Part shown: positions 37,857-46,460 of the stretch, one piece after another
Layout: every line of letters begins with the position of its first letter
Numbering within the stretch: the first letter of the stretch is position 1
Source: Deinococcus terrestris
Lineage (GTDB): Bacteria; Deinococcota; Deinococci; Deinococcales; Deinococcaceae
DNA: 57,630 nucleotides
Direction: 5' to 3'
Assembly: GCF_009377345.1 (NCBI RefSeq)
Contig: NZ_WBSL01000011.1
Coordinates: 1 to 57,630 of the forward strand
Program-made: the position numbers and the translations under genes
The notes under the pieces: model-generated
The model's input: only the letters and a program-made list of their open reading frames with translations
Databases searched by the model: none
What the model was told of the DNA's origin: nothing

Positions 37857-38486
37857 TCATCCGCTCATCACTCTGATGATCAGGACGGCAACAGCAGCTG
37901 AAGCAAGGCCGATAATTACTGTCCTGATCATCATGGTTTGCGCCCGCTTGAGAGTCGCCAGCACATCCTGAGTCTTTGCGACGACGATACGGGCGTTGGG
38001 ATCGTCATCCTGACCCTTCTCCTGATCGTGCTTCTTGGGGTATTTCGCCGCACTCTTTAGCAGGGATTCAGCAATCCGGTAAGTATCCTGAACGACGTCA
38101 AACCTGGCACCCAGGACGAAAACCATGCCCAGCAGGATGGTGCTGATGATTGCCGTGATCGTCGTGAGCACCTGAGCATTCGAGAGAGCCGCCAGCGTCA
38201 GAAAAGGCAGCGCCACAGCAATGTAATTGCCTCCGTTGGTGCCAAAGCGCACCCACAAGGTTTGCTGCTGTGCCAGTTCGGCTTTCAGGAATTCCGCTCC
38301 GGCCTCTGCTCTTGCCAGGGTGAAGCCGGGAACGCTGCTGAGGTACTCGACACACTGGTGAAAATCTTTCTCACGGGCTGGCAGGTTCTGACGGCTCGTG
38401 CGCTGACGGTAGGCGTCTGCCACGGCGAGAGCTTCTACCGTGAGTGAGGCTGAAGGGATGGACGTTGGGGCGGGAGGCGCCGTCAT
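37857..38486 (-). CDS. Hypothetical membrane protein, three predicted TM segments
   Basis: A 209-residue protein. Residues 1-80 are helical and charged; hydrophobic segments are at about 86-105 (NYIAVALPFLTLAALSNA), 107-128 (ITAIISTILLGMVFVLGA) and 185-205 (VIIGLASAAVAVLIIRV), with a charged loop KKHDQEKGQDDDPN between the second and third. The layout recalls small SLATT-type membrane proteins of conflict systems, but I cannot establish it. A TAGACT box six bases before the ATG suggests a leaderless message, and a perfect dyad lies at 38503-38521. Confidence 0.6.
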   Translation of the reverse strand: MTAPPAPTSIPSASLTVEALAVADAYRQRTSRQNLPAREKDFHQCVEYLSSVPGFTLARAEAGAEFLKAELAQQQTLWVRFGTNGGNYIAVALPFLTLAALSNAQVLTTITAIISTILLGMVFVLGARFDVVQDTYRIAESLLKSAAKYPKKHDQEKGQDDDPNARIVVAKTQDVLATLKRAQTMMIRTVIIGLASAAVAVLIIRVMSG

Positions 38487-38502
38487 GAAGACAGTCTACC
38501 GG

Positions 38503-38521
38503 ATTACGCTTGGAGCGTAAT
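38503..38521. promoter_or_regulatory. Perfect dyad in the promoter of the three-TM protein
   Basis: ATTACGCT-TGG-AGCGTAAT has 8-base perfect arms. It overlaps the likely -35/spacer of the minus-strand promoter whose -10 is TAGACT, so it looks like an operator. Confidence 0.5.
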
Positions 38522-38650
38522 GGATCACCGCTGAACTGCGCCGCGTCAGTGGAATGTGCGGGTCCGGTGACTGGAGTGTTGTTGCAGCATTTCCTCAAAC
38601 CTAGTCCCATATACATCGCGACCAACCCGCTCTGCCCCCACCATCCAGAT

Positions 38651-39175
38651 ATGCCGCCGGACCTCGACACCCTCCTCCGCGAGCAACCCGACCCCCACCA
38701 CGCCCAGCGCGTCGCCCACCTCGCCTGCCTCACCGCCCCCCACCTCCGCCTCAACCCCCACCACGCCTTTGTCGCCGGACTCCTCCACGACCTCGGCAAA
38801 CTCGGCCTCCCCCCCGGTCTGCTGGAGGCCCCCAGGCGCCTGACCCCCCACGAACTCGCCCACGTCCGCCGCCACCCCCGCCTCGGTGCCCAGATGACCG
38901 CCCGCCTCTGGCCCGACTGCCCCCCCTGCGTCCTCCACGCCATCGCCTACCACCACGAACGCGAACACGGCGGCGGCTACCCCCACGGCCTCTCCGATCT
39001 TCCCCCCCTCACCGCCCTGATCGCCGCCTGCGACGTCTGGGACGCCCTCACCAGCGAACGCCCCTACCGCCCCGCCATCCCCCCCACCGAAGCTCAGGCG
39101 CTCCTCGAACAAGAACGCCTCCCCATCACCACCGTCCAGGGGATAGGACAAGATCCGGAAATTTTAGTACGCTAA
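38651..39175 (+). pseudogene. HD-domain phosphohydrolase, C-terminus cut by Tn3 transposon
   Basis: From ATG 38651 the 174-residue product has the HD signature VAGLLHDLGKLGLPPGL, then HPRLGAQMTARLW and AIAYHHEREHGGGYPHGLSD, the core of HD-GYP-like hydrolases (His/Asp metal ligands). After about residue 160 the frame enters the inverted repeat of the Tn3-family transposon at 39139 and stops at 39175, so the tail is foreign. The metal core survives. The gene uses very C-rich codons with runs of C, unlike its neighbours. Confidence 0.7.
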
Positions 39176-39176
39176 G
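39139..39176 (+). repeat. Tn3-family 38-bp terminal inverted repeat
   Basis: The 38-bp stretch starts GGGG (39139) and ends TACGCTAAG (39168-39176), both hallmarks of Tn3-family ends. It lies 25 bases beyond the tnpA stop, as expected. No second copy was found in the window. Confidence 0.75.
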
Positions 39177-39200
39177 GAAAAAGCCCGTCTGCAACGCACT

Positions 39201-42161
39201 TTACTCGCGTAACGCTCGATAGGCTCCTTTAGCGGGCACCCCTTCGGGGTGCCATACGTAGTCGCCGGTCAGCCCAATGTGCTCCCACCCCAAAGGCGAT
39301 ACGTGCGCCAGCAGCTCGTCGGGCACGTCCATGCCCTCGCCGCGCAGGGCCTCCACCGCGCGCTCCAAATACACCGTGTTCCAGACCGCGATAGCCGTCG
39401 TCACGAGATTCAGGCCGCTGGCGCGGTTGCTCTGCGCCTCGAATGACTGATCCCGAATCTCCCCGCTGCGGTGGAAGGCCACCGCCCGTTTGAGGGCGTG
39501 CAGCGCCTCCCCTTTGTTCAGTCCTGCCAGCACCCGGCGGCGCAACTCCGGGTCACGCAGCCACTCCAGCGTGAAGAGCGTACGCTGGACGCGGCCCAGC
39601 TCGCGCAGGGCCAGCGCCAGGCCATTCTGGCGCGGATACGAGGCGAGCTTGGAGAGCATCAACGAAGCCGTCACCGTGCCTGCCTTGATTGAGGCGGTGA
39701 GCCGCCGCAACTCGTCCCAGTGCTCGCGGATCAGGCGTAGGTTGAGCCGCTGGGCCACCAGAGGCTCCAGCAGACCATAGGCCGAGCCGACCTCGGGCGT
39801 GTACAGCCGGGTCTCCCCCAGGTCCCGAATTCTGGGCGCAAAGCGGAAGCCCAGAAGGTGGCAGAGAGCGAAGACCTGCTCGGTGTACCCCGCCGTGTCG
39901 GTGTAGTGCTCTTCGATCTTCAGCTCTGACAGGTGGTAAAGCAGCCCGTCAAGCACATGCAGCGCGTCACGCACATTGGCGGTAATGACCTTGGTGTGGA
40001 AGGGCGCGTACTGGTCGCTGACATGGGTGTAGAACAGGATGCCCGGTTCCCGGCCATACTTCGCATTCAGGTGTCCGAAGGTCTTCCCGCGCCCACCTGT
40101 CGGGAAGCGTTGCCCGTCGGAACTGCTCGTCGTGCCGTCTCCCCATAGAGAGGCTAGGGGCAGCTTGGACTGGAAGTTCACCAGCTCGGCGAAACCCGCC
40201 GCGTAGGAGTCAGGGCGGAGGAACCAGTCCGCGAGGTACATCAAGCGGCGTGCAGTCATGCCGGGGTCCGGGAAGGCCTCCGCCATCTTGGTCAATCCCA
40301 GATTTAGGCCGTCCGCCAGGATGGCAGTCAGCAGGTGGTCATGACGGTCCACCTCCTTCCCACTGTGCAGATTCAGGAAGGCCCCCGTGAAGCGGGTCCA
40401 GGCGTTGACCTCTAGCAGCAGGTCGGTGATCTTCACGCGTGGGAGTCGCGCGCTCAGCCTGCGCCTCAGAGGCTCCACCTCGTCGGGTACAGCCCGCGTG
40501 ACCTTCCCGATCCTGAGCCTGCCGCGTTGGACTGACACGGAAGACAGCTCGCCCCTGGCGAGCAGGTCTGCCACCTCACGCAATTGCTCTGTGAGCCTGG
40601 GTTCCGTGGCCGCCCAGAAGGCGTCAAACGTCTCCGGCAGGTCCAGGGACAGCTCGGAGAGGCGTTTCTGCCAGGTGCCCTGTGGCAGGAGGTAGGCGTC
40701 GAGGTCCTTGTACTTCCGGCTCCCGGTGACCCACACGTCTCCGGCTCGCAGCGCGAGCCGCAACTCGTCCAGCACGCACAGCTCATAGGCCCGGCGGTCT
40801 ATTTCCCCGTCCCGGAACACCTGCCCGGCCCACTTCTGCCGGACAAAGCCGATGGGGACGTGTTCAGGTAAGGTGCGCTTGTTCGCCGCGTACATCTCTT
40901 GGAGGAGGTTCAGCGCCTCGACCACGGGCACCGCCTTGCCCTCCGCTTGGAAGGTGAAGGCTGCCAGCAGCCGGGGGGCATAGCTTCGCACCTTCGCATA
41001 GCCCTTCATGGCATGGTGCAAGGGGTCGAGTTGTTCGGTACTTATCACCTCCTTCTCCCGCACCGTCTCCACGAGCTGTTGCCAGTTCACGACCGCCTCA
41101 ATGGCCTGATAGGGGTCGGCCCCCTGCTCCCGCGCGGCGATCACCGCCGCGCACACCGACTTGAAGGTGCCGAACTGCTTGACGAGCGGTGGTCCCTGCT
41201 GCCCGAAGATCTCCGCCGCGGCCCGCTCGCCTTCCCGCAGCAGCGACACCATCACGCGGTCGTGCATATCGAGGACGGCATCGGTCAAGGTCTCGGAGAG
41301 ATCGAACAGCCGGGCCATCAGCGTGGCCCGGCGCCGCCGGGGTTCAAAGTCCGCGAGATGCGAAGCACTCAGCCGCCGGGCTTCCTCCGCCAGATGCTCC
41401 AGGCGGCTCTGCGGCAGGAAAGAGCGCAGGTTGTCCTGCACGGGGAAGGTCCGCACGAAGACCAGCTTGTCCAGCAGGGTCAGGATGTGTTTGGGCTTGG
41501 GTGCGCCCACAGGCCGCGCCAGCCACGCGAAGCGCGAGACTGGTTCATCGCCCTGGGGCGACAACAGGGCGTCCACCTGGTCGGCGAGGTCGCCCCCCAA
41601 GGGCGGATTGAGCACGCCGTAGGTGTGCTGATCGGCGCGGACACGGGCGGAACGAACCAAGCGTTCGAGGACGCTGAAACGCGGCACCAAGAGGTGCCGC
41701 CGCCGCACCTCGTCCATCAAGGCACTCATCAGGGCGAAGGGCTGGTCAGTGACGACGGCGACCGTCACCAGCCAGTCGCGCAGCTCCGCACCCTGGTGCC
41801 TGGAGAGCTCGCGATATCCTAGCCGCTGGCACAGGGCCGCGAAGTGCTCGCGCCTGGTGGGGTCGCGGGCCGCGTACTGGGTGTAACAGGCCGGGTCTAC
41901 CCGCAGTTGCTCAGCGAGGAACGCAAGCACTTCCCCGGGCGGTGTCTCACCGGGGCGCAGGGCGCGCCCCAGGTGCCGCAGCACAGTGAGCTGCACAGCG
42001 AAGCCCAGCTCGTTGAAATCTCGCCGCCGCTCTCGCACGAGCCGCAGATCGGCGGCGTCGAGCAGGTAGTACCGGGAGAGAATACGTTCATCCGTCTGCG
42101 GGAAACGGGTGAACTGGCCGCGCTGAGCCGCCGTGAACAGAGGAGAAGGGTGGGCCGTCAT
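39201..42161 (-). CDS. tnpA: Tn3-family transposase
   Basis: A 986-residue transposase, the usual Tn3 length. The N-terminal DUF4158 region has FTRFPQTDERILSRYYLLDA and the C-terminal DDE domain has the Tn3 core: ASLWGDGTTSSSDGQRFPTG (first Asp), HVSDQYAPFHTKVI (second Asp region) and NLVTTAIAVWNTVYLERAVE (Glu) near the end. It catalyses replicative transposition. Only one 38-bp end is visible, next to the 3' end of the gene; no resolvase is adjacent, though a resolvase fragment lies at 56468-56608. Confidence 0.93.
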   Translation of the reverse strand: MTAHPSPLFTAAQRGQFTRFPQTDERILSRYYLLDAADLRLVRERRRDFNELGFAVQLTVLRHLGRALRPGETPPGEVLAFLAEQLRVDPACYTQYAARDPTRREHFAALCQRLGYRELSRHQGAELRDWLVTVAVVTDQPFALMSALMDEVRRRHLLVPRFSVLERLVRSARVRADQHTYGVLNPPLGGDLADQVDALLSPQGDEPVSRFAWLARPVGAPKPKHILTLLDKLVFVRTFPVQDNLRSFLPQSRLEHLAEEARRLSASHLADFEPRRRRATLMARLFDLSETLTDAVLDMHDRVMVSLLREGERAAAEIFGQQGPPLVKQFGTFKSVCAAVIAAREQGADPYQAIEAVVNWQQLVETVREKEVISTEQLDPLHHAMKGYAKVRSYAPRLLAAFTFQAEGKAVPVVEALNLLQEMYAANKRTLPEHVPIGFVRQKWAGQVFRDGEIDRRAYELCVLDELRLALRAGDVWVTGSRKYKDLDAYLLPQGTWQKRLSELSLDLPETFDAFWAATEPRLTEQLREVADLLARGELSSVSVQRGRLRIGKVTRAVPDEVEPLRRRLSARLPRVKITDLLLEVNAWTRFTGAFLNLHSGKEVDRHDHLLTAILADGLNLGLTKMAEAFPDPGMTARRLMYLADWFLRPDSYAAGFAELVNFQSKLPLASLWGDGTTSSSDGQRFPTGGRGKTFGHLNAKYGREPGILFYTHVSDQYAPFHTKVITANVRDALHVLDGLLYHLSELKIEEHYTDTAGYTEQVFALCHLLGFRFAPRIRDLGETRLYTPEVGSAYGLLEPLVAQRLNLRLIREHWDELRRLTASIKAGTVTASLMLSKLASYPRQNGLALALRELGRVQRTLFTLEWLRDPELRRRVLAGLNKGEALHALKRAVAFHRSGEIRDQSFEAQSNRASGLNLVTTAIAVWNTVYLERAVEALRGEGMDVPDELLAHVSPLGWEHIGLTGDYVWHPEGVPAKGAYRALRE

Positions 42162-42240
42162 CCCGCCTTCAGGTCCGGCGTCAGAGAAGTGCCCACCCGT
42201 GGCAGACCGCCGCCGCTGGACACGCGGAACCCCATGTGGC

Positions 42241-42276
42241 CCTCACTGGGATGGTGGTCAGGCCCGCCCAGTGAGG
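42241..42276 (-). terminator. 10-bp-stem hairpin after the S41 protease gene
   Basis: CCTCACTGGG (42241-42250) pairs perfectly with CCCAGTGAGG (42267-42276), three bases beyond the protease stop. There is no T tract, so it may be a Rho-assisted terminator or an mRNA-stabilising hairpin. Confidence 0.5.
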
Positions 42277-42278
42277 TG

Positions 42279-43517
42279 CTATCTGCTCAGCAGCGTGGCG
42301 GCCTGCTCCACCACGCTGTCCCGGCCAGTGCGGGTGAGTCCGGCCAGGTCCACGCTGGCCCCCACCTGCGGCGTGATGCGGGTCCCCAGCGGCTGCTCGC
42401 GGGCGTCCAGCATCCGGGCGAAGGTCAGTTGCAACCCCGAGCCATCAGTCAGAGGCACGAAGCGGGTCGCGGTGTCGCCCACTCCGGCGGTGGTCTCCCC
42501 GATCACCTGGGTCGAGGGGCGTCCCAGCAGGGTCCGGGTGAGGAACTCGGCGGAACTGGCCGTGCCTTCGTCCACCAGCACCACCAGCGGTCCCGTGTAC
42601 CGGGCCGGAGTCTTGATCCTGGGCTGTTCCTGCGCCTTGCCGTTCACCAGATACCGGCCCGCGCCGTATCCGATCTTCGCCGTATCGACGCGGGTCTTCA
42701 GGAACAGCGGCGCGGGGTCGGTGAACGCCCCGGCGCTCAGCAGGAACTCCTCGACGCGTCCACCACTGTTCCAGCGCAGGTCCAGGATGACCCCCTTGGT
42801 TCCCGCCGCCTGCACTTTCCGCAGGGCATCGTGGACCTGCTGCCCCACGCCCGGCGTGTTGAAATGCCTCAGACGCAGCACCGCCAGACCATCAGCCCGC
42901 AGGCTCAGGCTGACCGGTGTAACCTGGAGGGGAGCCGCCGTGAGCGCCGTGTTCATCGTCTTCCCCTGCCGCGTCCCCTCGAAGCGGGCGGGTGTGCCCC
43001 GGGCCGACGCCCGGCCCAGGGCGGCCTGTCCGGCCTGACCGTCCAGCGCCACGCCGTTCACCCGCCGCAGCACGTCCCCGGCCTTCCACCCGGTCCGCTC
43101 GGCGGCGGACCCGGGCAGCACCTCCAGCACCACGCGCCCACCCGTACCCAGGGCCTCCGTGACGGCCCCGAAGGTCCGGCGCTGCCCCTGTTCGCCCAGC
43201 AGCAGCTTGCCCACCTCCTCCAACTGGGACGGCGTGTAGAAGTTGGTGTGCGCGTCCTTCAGGTCGCCCAGCATCTGCTCAATCAGCCCATAAGCTTGCT
43301 CCGCCGCACACTCGGGCTTGCCGTCGCAGAGCTTCTGCACCTCGGGCAGGTACTTGCGGCGCAGGTCGCCCGCCCGCACATCAGACGGCCCGCTGTAAAA
43401 GGAAGCGAGTTGGTAGATCACCTCGTCGAACAGGTCCTGGGCGGTGGCGGCAGGGGCGGGAGCGGCCTGCACGCTGGGGATCAGCGCGAGGGCCAGGACC
43501 AGGGCTGCCTTCTTCAC
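42279..43517 (-). CDS. S41-family (C-terminal processing) peptidase
   Basis: A 412-residue exported protease. A Sec signal (KKAALVLALALIPSVQA) is followed by an N-terminal helical region, a PDZ-like segment (VVLEVLPGSAAERTGWKAGD, about 130-180) and the S41 core with KGVILDLRWNSGGRVEEFLL, VVLVDEGTASSAEFL (nucleophile Ser in GTASSA) and GETTAGVGDTATRF. It should act outside the cytoplasmic membrane. Its start overlaps the stop of the LolA-like gene by 4 bases, so the two form an operon behind the dyad at 44375-44402. Confidence 0.88.
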   Translation of the reverse strand: MKKAALVLALALIPSVQAAPAPAATAQDLFDEVIYQLASFYSGPSDVRAGDLRRKYLPEVQKLCDGKPECAAEQAYGLIEQMLGDLKDAHTNFYTPSQLEEVGKLLLGEQGQRRTFGAVTEALGTGGRVVLEVLPGSAAERTGWKAGDVLRRVNGVALDGQAGQAALGRASARGTPARFEGTRQGKTMNTALTAAPLQVTPVSLSLRADGLAVLRLRHFNTPGVGQQVHDALRKVQAAGTKGVILDLRWNSGGRVEEFLLSAGAFTDPAPLFLKTRVDTAKIGYGAGRYLVNGKAQEQPRIKTPARYTGPLVVLVDEGTASSAEFLTRTLLGRPSTQVIGETTAGVGDTATRFVPLTDGSGLQLTFARMLDAREQPLGTRITPQVGASVDLAGLTRTGRDSVVEQAATLLSR

Positions 43518-44332
43518 TCCGGCACCTTGAACGTGTCGGCAGGCAGCGTCACGTTGATCTGGGTATCCAGGTCCTTGATGACGTACAGCAGGGTGCCGTT
43601 CGGCGCGAAGCCCAGCGTCATCCCCGGCACCTGCACGCCGCCGATCTCCTGGAAGTTGCCGTAGACCGAGATGACCTCGCCCAGGCCCTCAATTGGGTAC
43701 CGCTCGGCCACGATCAATCCCTGAGAGTTCAGCAGGTATGTTGCCTTGACGCTCCTGGTCACCACCTCCAGCACAGTTCCCCGGATGTCCCGACCCTCCA
43801 CCTTGAGCCAGGTCTGTTCACCCAGGTTCTTCACTGAATCACGGCCCTGGTTGCCCAGCCGCAGGCCGGGGGCGCCATAGAAGAAGGAGTCGGTCAGGCT
43901 CTTGGCCTCCTGGCGAGGCAGCGGGACCGTGCCCGACTGGGGCGTGAACACGAACGCGCCCTGGGGCGTGAGGAACTGCTCGTTGACGACTTGCCCGCCC
44001 TGGGAGGTGGTGGCCCGCACCCAGCCGTTCGCGTAGTCCACGCTGCTGCTGATGGGCAGCACCAGCACCGGCTGGCCCTGGGCATCCACGAAGGTCATCT
44101 CGGACCGCTGCTGCGTGGTGCGGAGTCCCCGGAGCGCCTCGCCCCCGTTGGCCTTCAGTGCCTTGTCCAGTAGGGCGCGGCCATCCTGAGACTGATTCTG
44201 GGCGGGTTGCACGGCGGGGACAGCGGGACGGGCGACGGGCGGCGCACCAGCTCCCCCGGCCTGCACGGAACCGGAAAGCAGCAGCGCGGAGAGGGTAGCG
44301 GCAGACAGCAGGTGACGGGCGATCATCTTCAT
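43514..44332 (-). CDS. LolA/LppX-fold exported protein
   Basis: A 272-residue protein with a Sec signal (LLSAATLSALLLSGSVQAGG). After a Pro/Ala linker, RALLDKALKANGGEALRGLR and RSEMTFVDAQGQPVLVLP, then GVQVPGMTLGFAPNGTLLYV match the half-barrel pattern of outer-membrane lipoprotein sorting (LolA-like) proteins. Such folds carry hydrophobic ligands through the periplasm. Translationally coupled to the S41 protease. A perfect 9-bp inverted repeat stands 43 bases upstream of its start. Confidence 0.7.
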   Translation of the reverse strand: MKMIARHLLSAATLSALLLSGSVQAGGAGAPPVARPAVPAVQPAQNQSQDGRALLDKALKANGGEALRGLRTTQQRSEMTFVDAQGQPVLVLPISSSVDYANGWVRATTSQGGQVVNEQFLTPQGAFVFTPQSGTVPLPRQEAKSLTDSFFYGAPGLRLGNQGRDSVKNLGEQTWLKVEGRDIRGTVLEVVTRSVKATYLLNSQGLIVAERYPIEGLGEVISVYGNFQEIGGVQVPGMTLGFAPNGTLLYVIKDLDTQINVTLPADTFKVPE

Positions 44333-44374
44333 GCCCTGACGCTACCGGGCAGCGCACACCCTGCCTATGCACCA

Positions 44375-44402
44375 ACGGCCTATATCGAAAGACATAGGCC
44401 GT
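44375..44402. promoter_or_regulatory. Inverted repeat upstream of the LolA-like/S41 operon, shared with the precursor promoter
   Basis: ACGGCCTAT (44375-44383) and ATAGGCCGT (44394-44402) are perfect 9-bp arms 10 bases apart. The 17-base stretch TCGAAAGACATAGGCCG (44385-44401) recurs as TCGAAAGATATAGGCGG on the minus strand at 47013-46997. Confidence 0.65.
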
Positions 44403-44430
44403 ATGCAGGTGCAGTGGAAATGGGCCGACC

Positions 44431-45183
44431 TCAAGGGCGGTACAGGTAGGTCACGCTCAGGCCGGTGGTCGTGCGGCCCCCGGTGACGTTCAGGGTCGTG
44501 CGGGCTTGAAGGCTGTTCTGCTCGTCGAGCTTGTACGCCCCGCCCAGTCCCAGCGTGGTTGAGGGAACGGTCAGGGTGCCAAAGGTCAGACTCTGAATGG
44601 CATCCGCCCGCAGCGTCACGGCCTCGTTCACCACGAAGCCGACGCCCAGCCCAGCGCTGAGGGACGGCGCCCCCTCGCTACGCCAGGTTGCGGCCAGCGT
44701 GCCGTCCAGAATCACCGGGTCACGCAGCAGCGAGGCGGACGTGCTGCCCGTGACAGCCCAGCCGCCCCCCGCCAGAGGCAGGGACACGTCCAGGCCCACC
44801 GCTGGGGCATACCGCCCGCCGAAGGTGTACTGCGCCCCTACATCCAGGCCGTTCCAGTTCACGTCGGACGCCGCAGCCACCATCTCCCCATTCAAGGTCC
44901 GGGTTCTGGCTCCCCCGATACCGGTGGAGGCCGTCACCGCGAAGCGTTCTGTCACGTTGTAGCTGGCGCTGAGGCCCAGCCCGCCCGAGACGCTGGAAGT
45001 CAGGCCCTCCGGTGTCTGCCGGAGGTCGGGGGCGTATCCGGCACTGATGCTGAAACTGGCGCTGCCCGCGCCCGTCCGGGGCCGCTGGAGGGGGTCGATG
45101 GGCTGAAGGGTCTGCGCTCCAGCAACGCTGAGAAAAACGAGCGAGGCCAGCAGCCCCGCCCGCCAGAGGTTGTTCTTGAACAT
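44431..45183 (-). CDS. Outer-membrane beta-barrel protein
   Basis: A 250-residue protein with a Sec signal (AGLLASLVFLSVAGAQ). The rest alternates polar and hydrophobic residues in Gly/Thr/Ser-rich strands (GSASFSISAGYAPD, GLDVGAQYTFGGRYAPAVGL, RTTTGLSVTYLYRP), ending in an aromatic-hydrophobic strand as outer-membrane barrels do; I count about 12 strands. It begins 2 bases after the C39 peptidase stop, so the two are made together. A pore for an exported peptide, as FapF is for Fap amyloid next to the C39-like FapD, is one possibility. Confidence 0.72.
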   Translation of the reverse strand: MFKNNLWRAGLLASLVFLSVAGAQTLQPIDPLQRPRTGAGSASFSISAGYAPDLRQTPEGLTSSVSGGLGLSASYNVTERFAVTASTGIGGARTRTLNGEMVAAASDVNWNGLDVGAQYTFGGRYAPAVGLDVSLPLAGGGWAVTGSTSASLLRDPVILDGTLAATWRSEGAPSLSAGLGVGFVVNEAVTLRADAIQSLTFGTLTVPSTTLGLGGAYKLDEQNSLQARTTLNVTGGRTTTGLSVTYLYRP

Positions 45184-45185
45184 GG

Positions 45186-45818
45186 TCAGGCTCCTGTTTT
45201 CAGACGTTCGATTCGTTCGCGGTACTTGCTGAGTTGCTGCCTCACCTGTGCGCGGGCCTGAGCGGCTTCCGCTTCGGAGGGCTGCGGCATCAAGACAACA
45301 CCGTTCCAGGCGTTGAGGAAGTTGGCGATGGGTTGCGACCGCACGCCCCAACTGGGATCGGCCAGCAGCACGTTCTGGTCGTCCACTGCCAGCACCAAGT
45401 AGTAGTGCCCCTTCGGGTAGACGACGTTCGCCACGACGGGCAGCCCCGCTTCCATCACGCCGCGCAGTTGCTCCAGCGTGAGCTTGTACCCTGCCGAGGG
45501 GACGTTCTCGGTGGTCAGGGCGTTCCTGAGCGAGAGCAGGGTGATGCCTTCTACCACTTCCTTGCCGCGTGCCTGCATGTCCGCGACGGAACGCTCGGTC
45601 AAGGTTTTTTCGGACACCGGCCGCCCGTAGTAGTGGGTGAGTAGGGTGGCTAGAGCGGCAGGGCCACAGGTGAAGTCCGAGGTCTGGCCGATGACGGACT
45701 GGTAGCGGAGGGTGCGGTAATCCTGTCCTTGTGCAGTTGCGCTCGTACCAAAGGCAAGCAGCAGAACAGACACACCTGTCGCAATCCGCAAGCTTCTCAA
45801 TCTATGGTCCAGACGCAT
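45186..45818 (-). CDS. Secreted stand-alone C39-family cysteine peptidase
   Basis: A 210-residue protein. A Sec signal (ATGVSVLLLAFGTSATAQ) directs the domain outside. The C39 triad is visible: Gln and Cys in GQTSDFTCGPAALATLLTHY (Cys about residue 51), His in YPKGHYYLVLAVDDQ and Asp in LLADPSWG. C39 domains cut after double-glycine leaders; usually they are fused to an ABC exporter, but here the domain is alone and outside the cytosol, as in FapD-like proteins. A likely substrate with a GG-type leader is encoded at 46484-46942. The C-terminal 30 residues form a charged helix. Confidence 0.85.
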   Translation of the reverse strand: MRLDHRLRSLRIATGVSVLLLAFGTSATAQGQDYRTLRYQSVIGQTSDFTCGPAALATLLTHYYGRPVSEKTLTERSVADMQARGKEVVEGITLLSLRNALTTENVPSAGYKLTLEQLRGVMEAGLPVVANVVYPKGHYYLVLAVDDQNVLLADPSWGVRSQPIANFLNAWNGVVLMPQPSEAEAAQARAQVRQQLSKYRERIERLKTGA

Positions 45819-45821
45819 GAT

Positions 45822-46019
45822 TCACCTCTGAAAAACCCTGCTATTCCAATCCGCGAAGACTATTACCAAGATCACTATGCCGAGGATAATTGATTTAATT
45901 ATCAGGTCACTAGCAAGGAATCCTTCAAACCCTACCCTTCTGCCGTCTATAACGTATCCAATCAAGAGATATGCGACTGATACAACGACATAGGTTAGTC
46001 AAAACTTTCCGAAGACCAT
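45822..46019 (-). pseudogene. Small two-TM protein gene with an in-frame TGA
   Basis: On the minus strand, ATG 46019 reads MVFGKF, then TGA (45999-46001), then LTYVVVSVAYLLIGYVIDGR and SIILGIVILVIVFADWNSRV to the stop at 45822. Two hydrophobic segments are clear. A TGG-to-TGA change would explain the break. It ends 3 bases before the C39 peptidase start. Small two-TM proteins beside peptide genes are often immunity or accessory proteins; that is inference. Confidence 0.5.
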
Positions 46020-46029
46020 CTTGACTTCT

Positions 46030-46212
46030 TCAAAGAGTGCGCCCTTGAAGAGGTGCGTTTCTGCTTTCGGTGATGGAACGCTCGGTAAAGGCTTCCTCGG
46101 ATGCGGGCCGCCCGTAGTAGTGGGTCAGCAGGGTGGCGAGGGCGGCTGGACCACAAGTGAAGTCGGTGGTCTGGCCGACGACGGACTGGTTTGTCTGGTG
46201 AGGAGTATTCAT
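46030..46212 (-). pseudogene. Truncated C39 peptidase (N-terminal third only)
   Basis: From ATG 46212 it reads QSVVGQTTDFTCGPAALATL and LTHYYGRPASEEAFTERSI, nearly the same as the intact C39 gene at 45186-45818, including the catalytic Cys. It then diverges (TESRNAPLQGRTL) and stops at 46030. The His and Asp are lost and no signal peptide is present. It looks like one half of a duplicated module cut by deletion. Confidence 0.7.
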
Positions 46213-46225
46213 TCCATGCCAGGTC

Positions 46226-46387
46226 TTACCTTCTAAAGTTGATGAAAAAAGTTAGTAAAAATGAGGTCATTATAGCAGGCACTAACATAGAAGATACACT
46301 GTACTTACCCGATAAAGCCCACTGAGCTACTGACATGAAGAAGATCGCAGCTACCAGCAAAATGAGAAACTGTAGTATCTTGCTCAC
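46226..46387 (-). CDS. Small two-TM protein (53 residues)
   Basis: GTG 46387 follows AAGGAG by about 8 bases. The product has segments LQFLILLVAAIFFMSVAQW and SSMLVPAIMTSFLLTFFINF around a short KYSV loop, ending FRR*. No family is recognised. It lies between the precursor gene and the C39 fragment on the same strand, with low GC. Candidate immunity or transport accessory protein, by position only. Confidence 0.6.
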   Translation of the reverse strand: MSKILQFLILLVAAIFFMSVAQWALSGKYSVSSMLVPAIMTSFLLTFFINFRR

Positions 46388-46430
46388 GACATTATCTCCT
46401 TTGCCATCAGAGTATTAGGAAAAGTATTAC

Positions 46431-46460
46431 CTGCGGATCAAGCTGCTCTGGAATCCGCAG
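46431..46460 (-). terminator. Hairpin between the precursor and downstream genes
   Basis: CTGCGGAT (46431-46438) and ATCCGCAG (46453-46460) form an 8-bp stem 24 bases after the precursor stop. As a partial terminator it would let the precursor be made in excess over the downstream genes. Confidence 0.5.

Noticed and set aside
38546..39151. Long minus-strand open frame rich in Gly, Val and Glu
   Set aside because: It is the antisense shadow of the C-rich HD gene; the HD motifs lie on the plus strand.
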